Shown piece after piece: positions 51,101 to 64,000 of a stretch of DNA of 64,000 nt. The translations under genes and the position numbers were made by a program. This DNA is from Rhopalosiphum padi (taxonomy: Eukaryota; Arthropoda; Insecta; Hemiptera; Aphididae), in NCBI RefSeq assembly GCF_020882245.1, contig NC_083597.1, positions 50,632,152-50,696,151 on the forward strand, given 5' to 3'. Numbering within the stretch: position 1 is the stretch's first letter; every line of letters begins with the position of its first letter. A model generated the notes under the pieces. It did no database searches. It had not been told where the DNA came from and saw only the letters and a list, made by a program, of their open reading frames with translations.

Positions 51101-54100
51101 ATTGATATGTATTATGTTTATCGCTTAGCATAATACAGACTCGTACAGCACACTATGCTAATATTTGCTAGTTATTTAGCTATTCTAAATATTGAAAAGG
51201 ACACATTGTTTTGATGGATAATGAGGAAAAAAAATATTTTCAAAAACTTAAAGAAGAATTATACAATAATATCGTAATGATTGTATTGTTTATAACTTCA
51301 TAAGCTTTAAACTCTCGACACTTTGTTGTGTGTACAAGTTTTATAATTATTATTTAGTCATGAATATTATACTTATTTAATAAATTATATATATTTTGCA
51401 AACATTTTCTAAAAATATATTTATTTATTAAATAAATAGTAATCTTAATTCGAGTGGGGTAATATTTTTCAAGCCCTCATTAAGCTCATTACTTATTATT
51501 AAATAATATAATATATTCATATTTACATTTAACACGTCTACTCAAGTCTTTTTCCTCCAAATTTAAAATGTTATAAAGTAGGCATTTAATAAACAGTTAA
51601 TTATTAACACAGAGATTACCTATATAATTCTCGTTTTATTAATTAGGTACCGATGACTACTGTAAAGTAACCATAATATATGTATATCTAAGGATTTTTT
51701 TCGTTATTATTATTATATTATTATTTGCACTCAGATGTTTTGCAGATAATAGGTAAATTATTTTCTTTTCTTTCTTTTTCGTATCAGTATTTTTTAATGA
51801 ATTTAGTTTCACTATACAAGTGATACAATGCCATATTGAAGACCTTTAAACCGCAAGTTGACTTCGTATAGCCAATCTATTCTATTTTATACAGCAGGCT
51901 CGTTTTTTGAATTTTTGCTATTGCCCGGTGGCCCTTGTGCGTCACTTTTCTGTTGTTTTTTTTATTATTCTGTTTTTATTCATATTTTTTTAAGGATTTT
52001 TATCTACTCCGTCCTCTCTCACGGTCGTCTTTCTGTAACAGTGTTTTACATTTCCCGTTTTTCCACTTAATCCGTCGGTCGAAAATCACGTGTCTCTATA
52101 GAATTACATCATAATATCGTTATCAAACAACAGTGAGTTTGTTGTTGCTGTAAAAAAATTCGAAATGCCCGTATAAAACCTATGAAATTAATATAATCGC
52201 GGTTACATTGTGCGATAATAATAATCACACGAGATATGCACGTTATTGCGACAGAATAATAACATATTAATATTTTACTATTGGTCGTCGTCGTCGGTCA
52301 GTCGAGTGCCAATGCGTGCGTATTATACATACGTCGTACAGTATATTATAATACAATAATATTATTATCACTATAAAGGTATATAGCGCAATGACGACAT
52401 GACGTCCTCGTTATGATAATCTGTCTGTATCGCCCAGCGAATACGCATAATCAGTGTATACACGTAAACCTATATTGTAGTATATATATAGGTACCTATA
52501 CATCTCAAAGTAAACAAAAACGTAAACGTGCATTGGAAACTAGTCCACGAGTACATTAAACATTTATTGATGTATGGGTATTTTAAATTGTTGTAGTGTT
52601 GTGATTTATATCGATACATAATAATATAATGATATATTTATATTATGTTGTTCGAATACAATTGATGTTGTTTTGTCGACAGCAAGTTTCTGAAATTGTT
52701 ATTGAGAAATTTTCTACAATATCTACACATTTTTTTCTAAAACATCTAACTAAAATTTAACATAATATTATCAATTTATGATAAATATAAACAGATTTAC
52801 TATAATCTATAATAATAATATCTACTGCACAATATGCGAATATGCCGTTCGATATCGTTAAGGAATGTTTTCAAATTCAGAAAATTCAGAAAAGTTCCGT
52901 CGTATCTGTAATGTACAAGCTACGGTTTCGTTATTAATCTATCGTTTTAAAATTGTTGTTTAATTTCCAAGAGTTTCGTCAATTATATTTTGATGAGTAA
53001 ACTCTCGAATAAATCGCGTTATTTAATATTTTCACGACGCTATACAGACGCATGCCGCAAATACATTTATAAATCTTGAATTTCTGTCTCTACCTATAAT
53101 ATATACTTCCGAAGTTCGAGAAATGAAAATTCGTATCGTATTATTACACGCGCGTACGACTACAGCACGCGGAGGGTAATAATTTGCTGTCACCATAATA
53201 ACACGGAGACTAGGATTTAGGTCAACAGTGTCTTATGGATAGTTGATCAGGTATACTGCTGCCGTGTAGCACCTAGCCCTGAACGAAATAGGAACAACTT
53301 TTATTTCGCGCTAAGGGTTGTCAGATCAGGTTTCATCTCGAAGTAAAATATAAAATAGGTCATTGATGTACGTCTCCTGGCCCGACCCTGACCCGACGAC
53401 TGCGGTTGTTGGTTTGAAACTTAACATGCGGTATATAATGTACCACCTATACGGTTGTCAACGTAACCACGTAAGTAGGGTATCGCGAATTAGTAAAAAA
53501 AAAAAGCTATGTTCGAAAGGATCTTATATCAATCGCGATATAATATTAAACTATTCACTGCTCTATAGTATGAATTCATTAATTGTTTAATGTAAGCTCA
53601 GATAAATCTATTAAAAACTAAAAAGTGTGGTTTAAACGTATGTACACGTAGATATTCAGCAAGAACTTAATATATGTAATTTTATCATCAAAAAATTTGG
53701 AATGTGGCCAAAAATGTATCGCAAAAGATAATAACTTGCTTTTTTTAAATAAATATACTTATACATGTAATATATTATTAATTATGATCTATACCTAATA
53801 CCATTGAGTATACTATACTATACTCAATGCTAATACCTACACAATATAAATAAATAATATATGTTATTTATATAGAAAAACTAATGTTGAACTTTCTAAC
53901 CCTTTTCGAATTAAATTATTTATTTTTCCATCGATAATATTCAAACTCTACTTAGGTATATCAAAAATCTGAATAAATCGACATTTTCGCTCGGTTCTCT
54001 GAATTTCAAATTGTCAAATGTCAACTGTGTATATTATATTATCGTCAATCTGCACATAGATGCCGCTCATGTTGTGGAATAGTCGGTTTTCGCCATTGGA

Positions 54101-57100
54101 TGGCAGCACACGACATGCGCTTGGGCTACGGTGTTTCTTCCGGCACATGGGCAGGCAATAAATACACTACTGTGGTGGTATATTAAAATGCGTTGCGGGC
54201 GCTCTCGCCTTGTGTAATAATATTAATTAAATATTTTTTATTATTAATAATAAAAGCTATCCGTGATACTTAAGGTCATTGAACGTTACATTGATTTTGA
54301 ATTACATTAGGTTACATTATTAATAGTATTTGTATACAATTAAATTATGTAAAGAATAAAATATTTTTTTATAACTTTACGTCATATGATCTGTAGCCGC
54401 AGTTATCGTAAACATAACTACAGACAATGATATACGATTTTCCACGGATTTTCGCGCAAAATTATTACTTGAATTAATTTACTACCAATAGAAAATAAGT
54501 ATTTTTTCAGCCATGCACTACTATGATTTCATGTTTAACATATAATTATAAATAATTAAAATATTTTATCCGTTACACTTAAAAAGGCTTTTATGTCATA
54601 TTGAGTTACATCCAAAACCAAAAGAAGTTGCACTCCTTTATATATTTTTATACATTTTTTATACTAATACGCCATCGACGGGGAATTTAGCTAGTGATAT
54701 TATATTAAAACTCTATATAATTATTATAGGTAATCGACCCGCTCGAATAAATGCCTCATGTTTTAAATTAATACATCGGTATATTTTATCATTATTATTA
54801 ATAACTATAACTTATTATTATTTATTACTACTAAATTTTTTTATTGTTATTCTAATTAAATTTAGGAAAAAATAAAATATGATTTTTATCATTTACGTGT
54901 TTATGTTTATAAAATAATGTTATTACAAGTATTTTTATTGCTATTATTGCAATTTTCATGGGCTCAAGTAAATTCAAAATATTAAAGTTTTATAAATGAT
55001 TATTTGTTAATTTTTAAATCGTATTTTTCTTAGCTAAATTAAAAACAGTACTTACTTAGATCTCGTTTACAGTTTTAAAATGTATCATTTTGTACCGCAT
55101 GTTGAATGCAGAATTTAAGTAAATACCACTTTTTTTTAAATTTTTGACAATTCAACGATAAAATTAACATTTAACTAATTGAGTCTTACAAAATGTCCCA
55201 TAAAGATTCACTTCTACGTTCTACGTTTCTAAATACAAATTCAATTATTGCCTCTTCACGTCAATAAATCGAATTTTAATGCTAATGTATATTACTTAAA
55301 AATGTTGATCCATTTACGATATAATTTATTGTTTAAAAAAATTCATAACATCGAATATTTTTTGATTTGTTTTTTTTTTTGATGATTTTTGTATCTTGTA
55401 CTTTGTATAATAATATACTCTTCAGCTGTACTTAAATCTCACCATCATATACTGCGTTATTATAATATTAATTAGTAATTACTACGTTCATTTAATTTAC
55501 ACTGTCTGTACTCTGTATATTCTATTCCAATCGAGACAGCGTTTATTATTTATTCATAAACTAAAATAACATTTTTTTTAAATATTCGATATAATATTAG
55601 CATTTACCATAATTTAAGACATTATACTACTAGTTACCCGTCACTCTATGATAAAAAAAGGTTTTCAAATCGATTTACAAAGTGATTAATATGTAAAAAC
55701 TAATGTGGGTAATCAGTACATTTTTAATCGTGACATTCACGCAAACTATTATCGTGAATATTTATTGAAAACATGTATTAAACATAATAATATTATTGCA
55801 TTAAATAGGTATATGTTATCATAAAACGGATTCTGAAAAACGTGACCGTAAACGCGGTCGTTCAACAATTATATTATAATTTGTAAGCAGTCACTTAAAA
55901 CAATAATATAATTATTAAAACTATTATTGATATTTAATAAAATATTAATATAATAATATTATATGTTATAATATCGTACTTTTTTACTTCTGTAACGCCA
56001 CTTTTTCGAAATAAGATTGTGCACGCATTAGACCTCTTTCTTACCGGCGTCTAAATACTCTAAATAGTAAATACGCTGCAGTTTCAGGTTCAGTGCCTAC
56101 TAGATTTTTTTTTCGATGAGGCGAGAGCAGGGAGAGAAAGGTTTGCGTAAAACTGTATTGCAGATGTTTTCCAGGACTTCTCGCGGCAAGGGGAGTCGTA
56201 CAATATAATAGTATAATCTATATACCTATATTATATTGATATTATGCGTACACTCTTTGCCTTCGTGCTTAATGGTCGTTGAGAAATCAAATTAATTATA
56301 CCGATTCGTTGAAATGGTAAATAGAATGACGTAGTTATTCGGCAACCGGAACAAACAATATATATTATATTATAAATTACACCACACGACTTAAAAACTA
56401 GTATTTATTCTTACTTATAGCGTGTGTTGTTTAACTTACTCTTTAAGATGCTATGATGATTTTCTATCTCCCTCCCCCGCGCAATTCGGTTCGGATTTTT
56501 ATCAAGGTATGTATGGCCTCCACGCCCGCTTACCTAAAATAGGAAAAAAACTAAAAATTTCTCGACAGACATATTATTCTATCGCGAATAATATCTGTAA
56601 CAATAGATTAATATAGATAAGTACGCGTCGATCGATTGCAGTCGTTGGGGTTTTGTTTCGTAAAAACGTATTCGCGAATCGTTCAATGCCGAAGCTGCTG
56701 TACATTATTACTTGTATAATGTACGCGTAGTATGTAACTATAAATATATAGTGTAAATCGCCACACACAATTTTTCATTTATTTAAATTTTGATTTTTGA
56801 AATTTTCAAATAACCCCCATTGTTTATTATTTATAATATTCGTTTTGATATGGCAGTAAACGTGGAAACGCTTTCTCGTCAAATCATTATTCAAACGCGT
56901 GTATATATAAGTAGAACTATATTAGGTATGTATATATATAGGACTTGATAATGAACTCGGTCAACTAATTTAAGACACAATTAACATATAAGTAAATATA
57001 AATAGGTATGACAAAATGCGAATTGATAAATGTAACTCACTGTAAATAATGTAATCGTTAGATAATAAAAATAAATGAACGAAATGACGAATGTACTAAA

Positions 57101-59080
57101 GTATCGCTGGTGATTTTTTTTGTTTTTAATGATTCCGATATCGGGTAGTCGATTAATCGCGTGTAGACATGCGTTTAAAATATACCTAATACGAAAAATT
57201 ACAATATTAAACGTTGTTTTTTTTATACATACGATTATTATATTGATCATCACAAAACAGTTTTACGAAATGTACTCGCGGAGTAACACAAAGTTAACGA
57301 TAACACATTTTAGTTTCACTAGGTTATTTAGTCTAACATGGGCACGACGGAACAATATTATCATACCTAATAAAAATTATATTTTATTAAATTATCAAAA
57401 GACAGTTTTTTTGAATAACCACACGAGTGGAATTCGTTAGAAATGTTAATTATACATATTATACAATATCTTAATATATATGTACAGACGACATTGTACG
57501 CGACAGCAAATGGTCGCACGTGCGCAGGTATAATATAAGTACTCACGCACGCCGCGCGCCAATAAATAATATTAGTCGGTTTTCGACATAATATGCAAAT
57601 CGGTACAATTTTAAAAATACGGCAAACACGCTAACGCTATATAGTGTTAAAATAATATGGTGTTAATTGAATATTTGTCGTATACGAGTGAAGTGATAAC
57701 AATAAATTATATAATACATTATAATACATTATTGTATTTAGATAATATTATTATATTGTATTATTTATAACATATACACATTCGGTAGCTTGTGAACACT
57801 AATCGATGTACATATTATTATCGTCCTATACTCTCAACACTATTAGTTAGTGTGCCTAATTACAACGATGTGATATAATAATATTGTTCTATCGTATTAA
57901 TGAATTATACGCGTATCAGTTAACTTATCACGAAGTCAGTACTCGGTTTTATCCTTCCATATTATGTTGTTACGAATAATAATATATTTTAAAATAATCT
58001 TTAATTGTATACTAATACGCAGGACAATAGTAACGGTTAATACTCATTTATTAATAAAATAAAATAAATGTAATATTCATATATGATCACATTATAAGAT
58101 ATAACGAATTTACATCAGAAAACCGGGGTTGAAATTATTCAGATTAAAATATCGAAGAAAATATAATATAATATAGTGTCCTGAAAGGCTAAAAATAAGG
58201 GTGAAATCACTGATTTTCCTACACACAAGAAAAACAGAAAGTTGTTTGTGCATTCGTTAAAATTGCGATTGTAAATCGGGACTTGATGATTTCTAATTTA
58301 AAGTAGTGCAAAATAAAAATTGGTTAGGTATATCGTATATAATATATAAAATATAATATATAGATAATAATAATAATTAATAACCAATAATATATTATAT
58401 ATATATGTGTGTTTTTTTTTTTAATAAGAGCGTATTAAATGTACGTCGTAGTATAAGGGACAAAGTGATTGGTGTCGAAATATTTTTAAAGGCTTTAGTT
58501 TCAATAAAAAATATATTATGAGTTATTATTATTAAAATGAATCATGTTTAAGTATAGCATTGTTTTAATCATAACAATGCTTAGGTAAATATTATGCACA
58601 ATTGTGTTTGAATATGCATTATTAGTTATTACTATTATTACACAATATAACTATATACTTAATAAGTAATAACTAATATTCCCCGCGATGTATTGGTTAT
58701 TTTATATAATAATAATGCCTATCGTTTTAAACTTTATCCGTATCATATATTATATGATAAGGTATATCTTGTTAATATAATAATAAGAAAATATGTAGAA
58801 CTATATCGTAAAATATTGCGTGCTATGTGTAAGTATTTAGTTATTATTAAGTAATTGTTTGTACACCTTATATTAAAATTGTAATCAACGTCATCGATAT
58901 TTAACTGTAGTGATATAGTTGTGTAAATAATTCTATTTTCGACACATTGACAATCATTGTAAGGGATATATCATTAAACATATTTTATAATTTTACCTTA
59001 ATAATTTGTAGAAATCGTAATAACTATAAAGCTGCTGTGTTTAATAATATATAATATGAGCTACATACGTTACTATTATG
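51100..59080. other. Long AT-rich gene desert
   Basis: AT-rich, stop-dense sequence across about 8 kb. Two small GC-richer pockets (about 53140-53480 and 54060-54220) contain no open frame with a recognisable product. An ATG frame at 57129-57440 gives 103 residues with a hydrophobic middle but strong Ile/Tyr/Asn bias, so it is treated as noise. Confidence 0.55.
53802..53829. repeat. 28-base hairpin with perfect 11-bp arms
   Basis: Arms CATTGAGTATA and TATACTCAATG enclose a 6-base CTATAC loop. Such a perfect stem stands out, but it is short for a microRNA precursor. Confidence 0.85.
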
Positions 59081-59084
59081 ATCT

Positions 59085-59378
59085 GCAGTGGCGAAACTAC
59101 AAAATTTGAGTCCGGTAGCAAAATGTTCAACGCTCCCTTCTAAATCTGCAGGCATTATATAGGGAGGTCTAAAGAGGAAGATTGGTGCATTCATTTTAAC
59201 AAAATTGTTTTATGAACTTTTTAAAAATATTATTATTTAAAAATTGTATAATAATTGTTAACAAAAAAATTAACTGTTTAATAGTTTATTATAAATTATT
59301 AAAAGTAAAACATTATTGTATGCACTGTATTACAAAGAGTCCGCACCCTGTGATCCCTGCTCTTAGTTACGCCACTGC
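59085..59378. mobile_element. 294-bp MITE-like element with GCAGTGGCG termini
   Basis: The left end GCAGTGGCGAAACTA and right end TAGTTACGCCACTGC are inverted copies with one mismatch in 15. The interior is AT-rich and non-coding. Arthropod and other eukaryotic non-autonomous elements often begin CAGTGGCG. A clean target duplication is not visible: an 8-base comparison of TTATGATC (left) with TTATAATG (right) gives only 6 matches, so hAT membership is plausible but unproven and the copy is probably old. Confidence 0.6.
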
Positions 59379-59379
59379 T

Positions 59380-62300
59380 TATAATGCCTAACTAATAATA
59401 ATAAATAAAATGAAAATTATTGCAGTTCAAGCGCGAAAATGTGGGTTACGCACTTACACGTTGACAGCGTGTAAACCCGATAAGATCTGCATACGCTCGA
59501 TGACCTAAATTTATTACGCTGTACAGGTAATATTACAATATTTATTGAAAACTTACGATATATTATTTTACGCGGGCGTCGCTATGCTTTTAAGTTTACA
59601 TACGCCAAACTTCTGTACAGTACTCGGAAAGCTATTGGGTAAATAATGATAAAGACAATATTTTGATGTCATAATATAGGTAGTAAATACACGCTATTTG
59701 ACGTTCTGTAATATATACCTAATATGTATATATATCATATGCGGACAGTCAATTTTTAATACATGAATATGCATTTAAATACAATATAAATGAGCTTGGA
59801 TACGGTGTCTGCGATGTTGGAGTATTTTTGAATTCATATTTTTATAAATATAATATTGCATAATTTATACAAATTATATAAATATGCCATTAGCTAGCTA
59901 TATATAATATTCGATAATTTATTACCAAAAATATCAAACAATTCGATATTGTGTTCAGGTCCCAAGACGGTTCCTATATCTTATATATTATGTACTTATT
60001 ATGTTTCGCTAAAGTACTTCTTATGTCTATGCGGTTTATGTAGCGCTGAGCCGCTGAGTTAATCATGAATAAAACCAATATATAATAGCATTAAGTTATT
60101 GAGGGGCAAAATAATTTGTGAACACAGCCTTATCAATATTTAAGAAAAAACAATTATAAACATAAAATAGGTACCGAATATATAAATACCTTAAGATTAG
60201 ACTAAATGTTTTTGAATTGTATAGACTCAAATAAATTATAATTTACGCAACAATTGAATATTTAAACTATACACAGTTAATAATACTGTTTTTAACAGAA
60301 TAAGATTATTTTTCTTGTAAATTACATCAGAATTTGGTATTCAAGCGCTCATAAGTATTTAATAAGACTTAACGTTAATGGTTATTCAAATTCTTGTAAA
60401 GACAACTTGCATATGTATTTAATTTTCAAACCACGATGAGAAGGTAAACATTTAAAATTGAATTAATTTTTATCAAAAATATTTTGCAAATTTTAAAACA
60501 TTGGATTTCAAATTCTTATAATAAAATATTTTTTTACTACTGTATGAATAATTTATAAAGTGAACATTGCATTAATTAACATCATAAATTGCAAAAAAAT
60601 AAAAAAGTAAGAAATTTAAATTATTTATAAAAAAACACAAAAACAAAATATCTAAATTATACCTACTACAATGTTATCAGCAAAAATAAATATCCTACAA
60701 TTTTACCTTTTTAAATTACAAAAAAACAACCAGCTTTGTAAAAAATTAGTATTATGTAAATATCGTATTTCCTGAATATTTTTAAGTGTTGGTTTGTGTA
60801 TGTTTTCTTAAATATACATTGTAACTTCAATATACCTGCCGAAACATTCAGAATCTAAACACTAATCAATTGTTCATTATGAAAACTCAAAACCTTCAGA
60901 ATAAAATGATTTATTATAAATCACAAGTTAAAAAAAAAAAATAAATAAAAAAATTACTCACCCCAGTATTAAAGCAATGTTGCGTTAAATAAATATAAAT
61001 ACATATAAATACATATTGTATATACTAAATATCCTATTCGTATAACTACAAAGTTTGAATAAAAAATATTACATTTTATGTACAAGTCTAAACTTATTTT
61101 TAACTTACGGTTATAATCAAGATTTTTTAATAATTTTTCAGGAATTTGTAATATTCACATTATTAGACTAGTTTACTAATTTTCAAGTACTCTAAAAACA
61201 CGAAAAAAAGAAACATCATTATAGGGTATAATTAATGACAATTATTTCTTCTGATATATATAATGTTAATCAAAAATAAAAATTTTATCTAACCTATTTC
61301 TTATTCGAATAATCAATGTCACAATAACATATTGAATTTATATTGCTATAAAAAAAAATAGTAAAATTGTGGCCATTGTTAATATAATTGACATTTTTAT
61401 TGCCTACCATTACATTGTTGAGTTGAAATTTACGAAGTGTATAACACCCGCCGTGAAGGTCTGTCTGTCCGTCTTTAAAATTCGTGGCCGCGCTTGGCTA
61501 CCTAACCTAATCATCCCTTTTATCCCTTTTTTTGATGTGTGTTGGTTTCTTCTACCTGACTAAAAATGAACAACGTTCTTAATGGATGAAAAATGTAAAT
61601 AACAAATAAAATATTTGTTATTTATTATAAATATATACAACATTTTTGGCTTATAAATATAATAGTTTCTTAAATATAGATTCAAAAATATGTATAAAAA
61701 ATGTAATGATTAAATAAATATTTTAATGATAACAAATGCCATTAGTTTTAAAATAAGAATAAAAAAATACATCCCAAAAATTAACGAGTAGCTATGTTAA
61801 TATTTGTTGTACCTATATAAGACATCAAGTTAACCAAAATAAATTAATATTACCTATATAATTTCAGTTTTGTACGTGGAAAATTAACTAAATACTTATG
61901 TTTTAAAAATTTTTTGTTAAAATATTTTTATTTTTTATCTACTAGATGAAGTACAATGGTTTGCTCGTTTCACAATTTATGATATTATGCTCTATTGAAT
62001 AAGAGACATATGGTCAACAGTCAACACAGATAACCTAATAACGTTGAAACATATCAGAACATCACATATTGTTGTTAAGACCGGTTTAAAAACAGATGTT
62101 ACATAATTCTATTAGTTAGAAGCTTAGATTTTATACAATTATATAGGTATGTATAATATAAATATATTATAATGTTATAGTATACATATGAATTAATTAA
62201 ATCGCCAAAATCAAAATATTAATTAATTAGTAAGATAATTTTTAGAGTATATAATATCGTCATTAATAGACTATTGCGATGGATGTGTATAAAAATTTTA

Positions 62301-64000
62301 ATTTAATACGAAGATGCAACAAGCATATTGTTTTAATTAAAAAAAATCATTATTTTTTGCTTAAATATCTAATTTAATAAAGTGTTATTATTGGGTGGAT
62401 TCTTTACTCGATATTTTGTATTTTTCACGTTATCTGTCTCATATAATATTATATATTTTGTATGACTATTGATATAGATTGTGTATTTTGATTTAAAATT
62501 TAAAAAAAAAATATCCAATTTAAGTAAATAATGTATTATAATCGAGTACCTACTTCGTCTGTTTAAAATGTTCAATACTTTAATATATAGAGTAAATTCA
62601 GTTATGTGGAAATAATTTCTATAATAATATTAAAATAAAAACGACTAAATTGAAGTTTAAAATTCTTATTCCAAATATTTATATTTAGGATTTAGATAAA
62701 TTCATAAGAAGTCATACTCGATAATCTTTCATGTGAGGAAGTAACCGTCAAGATATGTAGGATTCAAAAATATATTTATTTTTTAGAATTTTAGCGTTCA
62801 TGGCAGCGATGTTACCGTGTGTGCATATTATCGTTAACAGTTTATTAATATTAATTATAATCGTTAAACAAAAATAATGAGATAACGAGGTCCGGAAACA
62901 GCGATGTAATCTTATTGTCGCCTTGTTCGTGCGGCATAATCGATTTATAAGAATCTGATAGTACTATATCGAGGGTCGTTCTTTATCGACTTGGCTATAC
63001 ACGAATGACCGACAACATCCAGCGGGAATAACCTTTTTTACCCGGCCACACTGATAACGAAAACTAAAATCAGTTATCTTCAACGAAATAATTAATAGTT
63101 ATCGTGAAATTTAAATTATTTACCATCTGCAGTAGAATAACGTCAAATCTCCTTATAATCTGGTGGGTCATCATTATTAATATAATATAATTACCATGGT
63201 GTGGTTTAATGGTTTTTCATATCAAACGGACCAGGAAAATCAAATACATTAGTTTAATTCTCATACTTAAAATTATACATTTACGATAAATTATAATATA
63301 GATTACACTGTGGCTTATTTCATAATGAGTCACACGTCTGGACCGGCTTTTATTGCATCATCATTCGCCCGAAATAATCGATAATAATATGTATTATATG
63401 TATTAATATTATTTTGTTATAAATTATTGTGATCGTATTACTTTCCGGTAGATTTGTAGACCTAAAATCAGTTTTTTTATATAGATTTAAATTTTTCAAT
63501 TTTATTTTGATTACACGCACCAACCGTAAATCGTGTTTCATGATGTGTGTGACACATAATTTAGTTAGTGGATATTTTGTCGAGAAAAAAAACACCCAGC
63601 AGCGGCCACGCTCGGTGCGGTTTCAATTCATACGTCACGTGTCGCACTCTTATCCTGTGTGTGTACGAATTGAGTGTGTACGTTTTTAGTAGACACGACC
63701 TGGTGATCAGTTTCAATAAGATCTTTATTGATTGTTAAGTGCTTTATGCATTTATATAAAACTTTGAAATAATTTTATACATTGAATAATATTGTTATTA
63801 CTTATTATTAAAAAATAACAAATTTTTCGTCACCTAACATTCAAATTATTGTTAAGACTATGAGGGCACACTATTTGTTTTCTATCTTTGACCAATTAAT
63901 TTATAAACATATGTCGGTAAATATTGGATTGATTAAAGCCAAAGCCTATGTAAGATATCCAAAGAATAAGAATTGTTTAACAATTTATTTACTAGTGAGC
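59380..64000. other. AT-rich desert to window end
   Basis: AT-rich, stop-dense DNA. A CTGTCTGTCCGTC motif and a GGTTAGG-type word lie at about 61460-61510. The last 700 bases have slightly higher GC around 63590-63690. No gene or element is supported. Confidence 0.55.

Noticed and set aside
57129..57440. 103-codon ATG frame with a hydrophobic middle
   Set aside because: Ile/Tyr/Asn-rich translation expected of AT-rich noise. No splice or promoter context.
1..64000. CRISPR array, rRNA, known microRNA or prokaryotic gene cluster
   Set aside because: No regularly spaced repeats, no conserved RNA segments I recognise, and composition and splice-like motifs are eukaryotic.

Overview
This looks like a gene-poor stretch of an insect nuclear genome, most likely an aphid or a close hemipteran relative. 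The reasons are the strong A+T richness, the constant short ATAATATTAT and TACCTA/GTAGGTA words, many TA, CA and TAA microsatellites, the insect-type GGTTAGGTTA word, and eukaryotic hAT and MITE transposons. There is no sign of prokaryotic gene organisation: no operons, no ribosome binding sites and no dense ORFs. The species is an inference from sequence texture, not from a recognised gene.

The one confidently recognisable protein-coding sequence is the C-terminal part of a hAT-superfamily transposase (46320-47378). It sits inside a complete, precisely bounded 1630-bp element (46132-47761). The element has near-identical terminal inverted repeats, an exact 8-bp target duplication (GTGCACAC) and a set of subterminal GTCCCG motifs. 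The transposase lacks its N-terminal half, so the element is best read as an internally deleted, non-autonomous copy that could be mobilised in trans. Two smaller inverted-repeat elements were found by eye: a 323-bp MITE-like unit with 43-bp termini (25971-26293) and a 294-bp unit with GCAGTGGCG termini (59085-59378).

The rest is a compositional mosaic. Long AT-rich deserts (about 2.4-8.9, 10.9-13.3, 13.9-16.2, 18.6-20.4, 23.3-27.0, 29.3-36.8, 37.7-40.2, 42.8-46.1, 47.8-49.9 and 51.1-64.0 kb) alternate with CpG-containing GC-richer islands (about 0-0.4, 1.5-2.4, 8.9-10.9, 13.3-13.9, 16.2-18.6, 20.4-21.0, 22.0-23.3, 27.0-29.3, 36.8-37.7, 40.2-42.8 and 49.9-51.1 kb). Most islands carry microsatellites. 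Most open frames in them are by-products of high GC or of TA/CA repeats (Tyr-Ile runs). A few contain better-looking but unproven exon, promoter or small-ORF candidates: 13.4-13.5, 16.46, 22.0-22.15 and 22.85-23.24 kb. A few others lie in AT-rich sequence: 30.2, 35.4-35.6, 45.1 and 48.0 kb. The window may be the intronic or intergenic surroundings of a large gene whose exons lie elsewhere, but nothing here identifies that gene.

I found no tRNA, rRNA, CRISPR array or known microRNA, and no convincing novel multi-gene system.
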